A stretch of 64,000 nucleotides of DNA from assembly GCF_003122385.1 (NCBI RefSeq), contig NZ_CP029255.1, positions 5,270,001 to 5,334,000 on the forward strand. Direction: 5' to 3'. This stretch comes from Flavobacterium crocinum (GTDB lineage: Bacteria; Bacteroidota; Bacteroidia; Flavobacteriales; Flavobacteriaceae). The translations under genes were made by a program, and so were the position numbers. The notes below the pieces were generated by a model, which had not been told where the DNA came from, made no database searches, and worked only from the letters and a program-made list of their open reading frames with translations. Of the stretch, positions 59,395 through 64,000 are shown piece after piece (the stretch's first letter is position 1; every line of letters starts with the position of its first letter).

Positions 59395-59579
59395 TATTCA
59401 AAGAAATGCTTTTTATACATTAATTCTGCTGATTACTATTTCAACCTGTAGGATAAATTAAATTAAAAAAGTAAATATAATGGTACACTATGGTTTTGAT
59501 TTTTTTACAATCAAAGAATAACCTTAAGAAGTCATAGGCTAAGCAGTAAGTAATTTTAACGTTATAAAGAAGAAGCTAA

Positions 59580-60371
59580 TCAAAACAAAAAACTAAATCC
59601 TCTATTCGTTTTGGATGAAAAGCCATCTTCAAATTTTTTGATTTCGTTTGACAAATATTTTTCATATTGATCTTTCATAAAATCCCTAAAAATTTGAATA
59701 TTATCTTCTTTTCTGGTATCTATTAAAGCCTGAATATATTCTTGTTTATCTTCACTATTAACAATTGCTAAAGGAAGATCATAAAATGCCTGAATATAAT
59801 TCATAAACAATCTGGAGGTTCTTCCATTACCATCATAAAACGGATGAATACTCACAAGATTAAAATGCGCATCAAATGACAAATACAGCTTTTCATCAAT
59901 TGTCAAATTCTCTTTCATTTTATCACTTATAAATTTAACCAAGTCATTGGTAAGTCTTTCGACCTTATCATAATTTGGAAAATAAGAAACTCCTGCTGTA
60001 ACATTCCCTTTTCTAAACATTCCTTTACTAGCATCAACTTCTCCTAAAATAGTATTATAGACACCTCCCGTGCTTTTCATAACATAAGAGTTAATTTCCT
60101 TAACTAACTCAACACTAACAGGAGTCTTACTTTTTGCCATATCAATAATAAAATGAAGTGCTTTAAAATGATCTGTTACCATCAAAGTATCATTAAGGGG
60201 CTTCCCTTTTGGCGTTAAACCGTCATCTAATAAAATTTGAGTCTCCAATTCTGTCAAAGTTGATCCTTCAATTTTTGTAGAATGGTGGCTTATAGAAATC
60301 AAATTGAATTTCTCATAATGCAATACATCAGTAATTCCTAAACTTTTATATTTTAAGATCAGAGATTCCAT
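59580..60371 (-). CDS. Fic-family AMP-transferase-like protein, class II with inhibitory motif
   Basis: 263 residues. The Fic core motif is HPFYDGNGRTSR, with catalytic His176. An N-terminal S31-T-K-I-E35-G36 matches the SxxxE(G/N) inhibitory motif, so this is a self-inhibited class II Fic. Family members transfer AMP (or other nucleotides) to target proteins; the target here is unknown. The gene stands alone next to the tRNA cluster and is read on the same strand as the tRNAs. No antitoxin partner is needed, given the built-in motif. Confidence 0.9.
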   Translation of the reverse strand: MESLILKYKSLGITDVLHYEKFNLISISHHSTKIEGSTLTELETQILLDDGLTPKGKPLNDTLMVTDHFKALHFIIDMAKSKTPVSVELVKEINSYVMKSTGGVYNTILGEVDASKGMFRKGNVTAGVSYFPNYDKVERLTNDLVKFISDKMKENLTIDEKLYLSFDAHFNLVSIHPFYDGNGRTSRLFMNYIQAFYDLPLAIVNSEDKQEYIQALIDTRKEDNIQIFRDFMKDQYEKYLSNEIKKFEDGFSSKTNRGFSFLF

Positions 60372-60477
60372 TGATTCGTGGTATTAGAAAAGTTGAATAT
60401 AAAAATACAATTCTAAAATCAATTAAACAGACAACTTCCTAAAAATCATCGATAAAACCGAATAGATTGCGTAAAAC

Positions 60478-60505
60478 AAAAAAGCCACTCAAATGAGTGG
60501 CTTTT
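60478..60505 (-). terminator. Terminator of the tRNA cluster
   Basis: AAAGCCACTC pairs perfectly with GAGTGGCTTT around AAAT, with an A-run to its left that becomes a T-run on the minus strand. It lies 3 nt past the 3' end of tRNA-Arg. Confidence 0.9.
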
Positions 60506-60507
60506 CG

Positions 60508-60581
<74 letters not shown>

Positions 60582-60597
60582 ATTATTTCAATTGTAG

Positions 60598-60672
60598 TCG
60601 GGGTGGCAGGATTCGAACCTGCGGCCTCCTGCTCCCAAAGCAGGCGCGATAACCGGGCTACGCTACACCCCG
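60598..60672 (-). tRNA. tRNA-Pro (anticodon TGG)
   Basis: 75 nt on the minus strand: acceptor CGGGGTG with CACCCCG, anticodon loop TTTGGGA, T-arm GGTTCGAATCC. It is the middle gene of the tRNA operon. Confidence 0.97.
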
Positions 60673-60686
60673 AGGCAAAATTTAAG

Positions 60687-60770
60687 CGGAGAGACAGGGA
60701 CTCGAACCCTGGCGACGGTTACCCGTCGACAGATTAGCAATCTGCTCCATTACCGCTCTGGCACCTCTCC
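60687..60770 (-). tRNA. tRNA-Ser (anticodon GCT)
   Basis: 84 nt on the minus strand with a long variable arm (GACGGGTAACCGTC). Acceptor GGAGAGG with TCTCTCC; anticodon loop TTGCTAA. It is the first gene of the operon, about 30 bp after its promoter. Confidence 0.96.
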
Positions 60771-60800
60771 TTGCTAGTGGAATTGCTTCCGTTTTGCGAG

Positions 60801-60835
60801 TGCAAATGTATAACAACATTCCTTTTCTCACAAGC
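60801..60835 (-). promoter_or_regulatory. tRNA operon promoter of the rRNA type
   Basis: -7 box TACATTTG (60803-60810), 20-nt spacer, -33 TTGTGA (TTG at 60831-60833), on the minus strand. It is followed by CACTCGC, closely matching the three rRNA promoters. Confidence 0.78.
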
Positions 60836-60953
60836 TTTTTTTCGAGTTTTTTTAGTTTTTTTTTATCTTTTTTCAAAACCACTTCACAATCAAACAAATA
60901 GAATTAACAAAAATTTCACTCAAATTTAAAATCTCTCCTATTCAACACAAAAT

Positions 60954-60983
60954 TTGAATATAATTAAATAAACAGTAAATTTG
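60954..60983 (+). promoter_or_regulatory. Thiolase promoter
   Basis: -33 TTG (60954-60956), 19-nt spacer and a perfect -7 TAAATTTG (60976-60983), 25 bp before the ATG at 61008. Unlike the stable-RNA promoters, it lacks TTGYGA and the following CACYC. Confidence 0.75.
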
Positions 60984-61007
60984 CTTATAACTATTATTAA
61001 ACAGAAA

Positions 61008-62186
61008 ATGAACAAAAGAGTTGTTATCGTTTCTGCCGTTAGAACACCTATCGGAAGTTTCATGGGCGGGTTATCTACTGTACCTGCACCAAAACTAGGC
61101 GCTGCTGCTATAAAAGGAGCCCTTTCAAAAATTAACCTTGACCCAAAATTAGTCGATGAAGTTTTCATGGGGAATGTAATTCAGGCAGGAGTTGGACAAG
61201 CTCCGGCAAGACAAGCTGCTCGTTTTGCAGGATTATCAGACGAAGTTGCTGCGACAACAGTAAACAAAGTTTGTGCTTCCGGAATGAAAGCGGTTATGTT
61301 CGCTGCCCAGGCAATCGCATGTGGTGACGCTGAAATTGTAGTAGCGGGCGGAATGGAAAGCATGAGTTTGATTCCACATTATGTACAAATGCGTGCCGGA
61401 AACAAATTTGGCCCGGCAACAATGTTGGACGGAATGCAGAAAGATGGTTTGACAGATGCTTACGACAACAACGCAATGGGAGTTTGCGCTGATTTGTGTG
61501 CAACTGAATACAAAATTACTCGTGAAGAGCAAGACGCTTTTGCCATCCAATCTTATGAAAGAAGTGCAAAAGCCTGGGATGCTGGAAAATTCGATAATGA
61601 GGTTGTTCCTGTTGAAGTGCCTCAAAGACGCGGAGAACCTATTATATTTTCTAAAGACGAAGAATATACTAATGTGAAATTAGATAAGATTCCATCTTTA
61701 GCACCAGTTTTCACAAAAGACGGAACTGTAACTGCAGCAAATGCTTCTACAATTAATGACGGAGCTGCGGCTTTGGTTTTAATGTCTGAAGAAAAAGCAA
61801 ATGCTTTAGGTTTAAAACCTATAGCTTACATAAAAGGTTTTGCAGATGCTGCACAGGAACCAAAATGGTTCACAACAAGTCCGGCAAAAGCATTACCAAA
61901 AGCATTAGACAAAGCTGGAATCTCAATTTCTGATGTTGATTTCTTCGAATTTAACGAAGCTTTCTCTGTTGTTGGATTAGCCAATGCAAAAATCTTAAAC
62001 TTAGATAACGACAAAGTAAACGTAAACGGTGGCGCTGTTTCTTTAGGACATCCTCTTGGAGCTTCTGGGGCACGTATCATTGTAACTTTACTGAATGTTT
62101 TAGAACAAAATAATGCAAAAACCGGAGCTGCTGCAATTTGCAACGGAGGCGGAGGCGCATCAGCAATTGTTATCGAAAGAGCTTAA
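61008..62186 (+). CDS. Acetyl-CoA C-acetyltransferase (thiolase)
   Basis: 392 residues from the ATG at 61008 (MNKRVVIVSAVRTPIG). The frame extends to a TTG at 60981, but that lies inside the -7 promoter box, so it is excluded. The catalytic residues are Cys89 (NKVCASGMKA), His348 (GHPLGASGAR) and Cys378 (CNGGGGAS). It condenses two acetyl-CoA to acetoacetyl-CoA or cleaves 3-ketoacyl-CoA; the length and motifs fit the biosynthetic-type acetoacetyl-CoA thiolase best. It is a single-gene unit with its own promoter and terminator. Confidence 0.95.
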   Translation: MNKRVVIVSAVRTPIGSFMGGLSTVPAPKLGAAAIKGALSKINLDPKLVDEVFMGNVIQAGVGQAPARQAARFAGLSDEVAATTVNKVCASGMKAVMFAAQAIACGDAEIVVAGGMESMSLIPHYVQMRAGNKFGPATMLDGMQKDGLTDAYDNNAMGVCADLCATEYKITREEQDAFAIQSYERSAKAWDAGKFDNEVVPVEVPQRRGEPIIFSKDEEYTNVKLDKIPSLAPVFTKDGTVTAANASTINDGAAALVLMSEEKANALGLKPIAYIKGFADAAQEPKWFTTSPAKALPKALDKAGISISDVDFFEFNEAFSVVGLANAKILNLDNDKVNVNGGAVSLGHPLGASGARIIVTLLNVLEQNNAKTGAAAICNGGGGASAIVIERA

Positions 62187-62199
62187 AACAATATCTCAA

Positions 62200-62235
62200 A
62201 AAATCAGGAGTTATAAAGGTAACTCCTGATTTTCA
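62200..62235 (+). terminator. Thiolase gene terminator
   Basis: AAAATCAGGAGTTA pairs perfectly with TAACTCCTGATTTT around TAAAGG, 15 bp past the stop. The A-run and T-run flanks make it effective on both strands. Confidence 0.92.
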
Positions 62236-62253
62236 ACTTATAAATTTCCTTAC

Positions 62254-63015
62254 ATGTTTGGAATTTGCAATCTTGCCATAGTACCCGTTCGAGCTGAAGC
62301 TAGTGACAGAAGTGAAATCGTAACACAGCTTTTATTTGGCGAACATATCGAAATTTTAGAACGCCATAATCAATGGGCTAAAATAAAAATTCAGTTTGAC
62401 GACTACGTTGGCTGGGTCGATTCTAAACAATATCAGGAAATTACAAAAGAGCAATTCGATCTTTTGAGCAAAGAGTCAATTATCTTAAATGCTGATTTAA
62501 TTGATTATATCACAGCACCAAATAATCTCTTGCTTCCTATTCCACTTGGAGCTTCCTTATCTTTTTTAAACAATAGCGAAATCAATACTTCTAATTTTGA
62601 TTTTGAAGGAACCAAAACCAGTGGTATAAAACCCAAAAGCGCCTTAATCAAAACCGCTTTTATGTATTTAAACGCTCCGTATTTATGGGGTGGAAAAACG
62701 CCTTTTGGAATTGATTGCTCTGGTTTTACCCAAATGGTTTACAAACTAAACGGCTACAAAATCCATCGTGATGCTTCTCAGCAAGCACTTGAAGGCGACC
62801 CTTTGAGTTTTATTGAAGAATGCGAACCAGGTGATTTGGCTTTCTTCGACAATGATGAAGGAAATATTACCCATGTCGGCATCATTATGGAAAACAACTA
62901 CATCATTCACGCAAGTGGAAAAGTACGTATTGATCGTTTAGATCATACCGGAATTTACAATCCGGAATTAAACAAACACACTCATAAACTTCGTGTAATC
63001 AAGAAAATTATCTAG
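62254..63015 (+). CDS. NlpC/P60 (C40) peptidase with SH3-like domain
   Basis: 253 residues. An SH3-like domain (about 5-70, ending WVDSKQYQEIT) is followed by the NlpC/P60 domain with Cys155 (GIDCSGF), His207 (THVGII) and a third polar residue His219 (IIHASG). The family cleaves gamma-D-glutamyl-diamino acid bonds in murein peptides. No signal peptide is visible (it begins MFGICNLAIVPVRAEASDRS), so it may act on recycled muropeptides in the cytoplasm, like YkfC-type enzymes. It starts 19 bp after the thiolase terminator, and the next gene follows 25 bp later. Confidence 0.92.
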   Translation: MFGICNLAIVPVRAEASDRSEIVTQLLFGEHIEILERHNQWAKIKIQFDDYVGWVDSKQYQEITKEQFDLLSKESIILNADLIDYITAPNNLLLPIPLGASLSFLNNSEINTSNFDFEGTKTSGIKPKSALIKTAFMYLNAPYLWGGKTPFGIDCSGFTQMVYKLNGYKIHRDASQQALEGDPLSFIEECEPGDLAFFDNDEGNITHVGIIMENNYIIHASGKVRIDRLDHTGIYNPELNKHTHKLRVIKKII

Positions 63016-63040
63016 TAAAAATTCCTTATAAAAAGAAGCA

Positions 63041-64000
63041 ATGACAAAACTTGAATTATCCAAAAACGGCTTTCAGATCAACAATGTAAACATCGAATTC
63101 CCAATTGATATAAAAGTTTTACAAGAGGTTTTAGGAGATTCCAGATACACTAAAAAAAAGTACAATCATATTTATACCTGGGACGATCTTGGTATAATGG
63201 CCTTTTCTAAAAAAGGAGACCAAGTAGAAAGTCTTGCGATTGAATTTGAAGTTAAAGAATATGATTATTGTGCAAAAAGCATTTTTACCGGAGAATTTAT
63301 TTTCGAAGGCGAGAAATTATTTCAATACTACGAAAACAACAAAAAACAGCTTGTAAAACTTTTTAAAGGAGACCGAAGCGGCGCTTTTATCCTAAACGGA
63401 ATCAGCGTTTGGTTTGACAAAGAAGATGGTAAAATTACAAGTTTAAGCATTTCTCCACGCGAGGAAGAAGAGAAAAAAGTTTCAGCTCCTGTTGATCCCG
63501 AATTCAAATTCTTTGAACCACTTTGGAAAGAATGGATTTCTGAAATCAATAAAATTGTTTCTGAAAATAATGACTATTACAATCTTGCAGAAGGAATTTC
63601 AGAAGATGATATAAATAATCATTCAGTTATTGAAGATGAAATAACAATTCCTCTTGCTCTCGTAAATTTCTACAAAGTTCAAAACGTAGATTACGATGCC
63701 GTTACTTCAGCATTTCAGTTCTCGATAAACAATTGGAGTTACGAATTGATTCCGTTTCAGGACATTGCCGAAGAATGGATTTCCATACAAGACCTACAAT
63801 TTGACGAAGAAGATTTACCGGAACAAGATGAAGTAGATTTCGAAAAAATCAAAACCAACAACTACGCCAATCCGAAATGGATTCCGTTTGCAACCGGACG
63901 AAACGGAGATTATTTACTTTACGACACAGATCCTGCATCAAAAGGAAAGTTTGGACAAATCATAGAACTTCAAAATGAATCCTGGTCAAGAATCATCGTC
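63041..64000 (+). CDS. SMI1/KNR4 (SUKH)-like protein, N-terminal part (cut by window edge)
   Basis: An open frame from the ATG at 63041 that runs to the end of the window without a stop, 320 codons visible. The first 130 residues form a beta-rich domain with WDDLGIMAFSKKGDQVESL; the second half (about 200-320: LALVNFYKVQNVDYDA, then WIPFATGRNGDYLLYDTDP) resembles the SMI1/KNR4 fold, whose members often serve as immunity proteins or protein-interaction modules. No toxin gene is adjacent in the window. The function is inferred from the fold only. Confidence 0.75.
   Translation, partial: MTKLELSKNGFQINNVNIEFPIDIKVLQEVLGDSRYTKKKYNHIYTWDDLGIMAFSKKGDQVESLAIEFEVKEYDYCAKSIFTGEFIFEGEKLFQYYENNKKQLVKLFKGDRSGAFILNGISVWFDKEDGKITSLSISPREEEEKKVSAPVDPEFKFFEPLWKEWISEINKIVSENNDYYNLAEGISEDDINNHSVIEDEITIPLALVNFYKVQNVDYDAVTSAFQFSINNWSYELIPFQDIAEEWISIQDLQFDEEDLPEQDEVDFEKIKTNNYANPKWIPFATGRNGDYLLYDTDPASKGKFGQIIELQNESWSRIIV

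Overview
The window comes from a Bacteroidota bacterium, almost certainly a Flavobacterium or close relative. The base composition is AT-rich. There are type IX secretion (T9SS) type A and type B sorting domains, a PorP/SprF protein, a SusC/SusD pair with an ECF sigma/FecR regulator, promoters of the TTG...TAnnTTTG class, and a 16S-Ile-Ala-23S-5S rRNA operon. No transposase, integrase, phage gene or CRISPR array was found.

Region by region: (1) 1-3929, minus strand, is a nucleotide-sugar operon: a TagD-like nucleotidyltransferase, ManC, GDP-fucose synthase, GDP-mannose dehydratase and the start of UDP-glucose dehydrogenase. It supplies GDP-mannose, GDP-fucose and UDP-glucuronate for surface polysaccharide. 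(2) 3930-6180 holds a divergent NusG/UpxY-type antiterminator, two small XRE regulators and several palindromes. (3) 6183-9719, minus strand, encodes three exported proteins: a T9SS-sorted protein, a small secreted protein and a double beta-helix protein. (4) 10582-20792, plus strand, is a three-gene assembly line: A-T-KS-AT-ACP, then C-A-T-TE, then a phosphopantetheinyl transferase. Both A domains read as glycine-specific and the AT as malonyl-specific. (5) 21066-26733, minus strand, is a complete rRNA operon with three tandem promoters. (6) 27326-28004 holds a truncated luciferase-like monooxygenase remnant next to a P-loop kinase-like gene. (7) 28141-43856, minus strand, encodes a 4347-residue T9SS adhesin followed by PorP/SprF and an OmpA-family protein. 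(8) 44573-49517 holds a TPR/AraC-type regulator, an RraB-like protein and polyphosphate kinase. (9) 49728-59180, minus strand, is a sigma/anti-sigma-controlled SusCD locus with a metallophosphoesterase and a glycerophosphodiesterase, probably for scavenging organic phosphodiesters. (10) 59293-60835 holds a gene remnant, a Fic protein and an Arg-Pro-Ser tRNA cluster. (11) 60954-64000, plus strand, holds a thiolase, an NlpC/P60 peptidase and the start of a SMI1/KNR4-type gene.

The item most likely to be new is the compact assembly line at 10.6-20.8 kb. It has its own activating transferase and no obvious tailoring, export or regulatory gene. Co-linearity predicts a very small Gly-C2-Gly scaffold, possibly released as a tetramic acid. 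Other notable items are an extended promoter signature shared by the rRNA and tRNA operons but not by an mRNA promoter, a related repeat element on both sides of the rRNA operon, and the giant adhesin with its dedicated outer-membrane partners. All calls come from reading the sequence; no database search was run.
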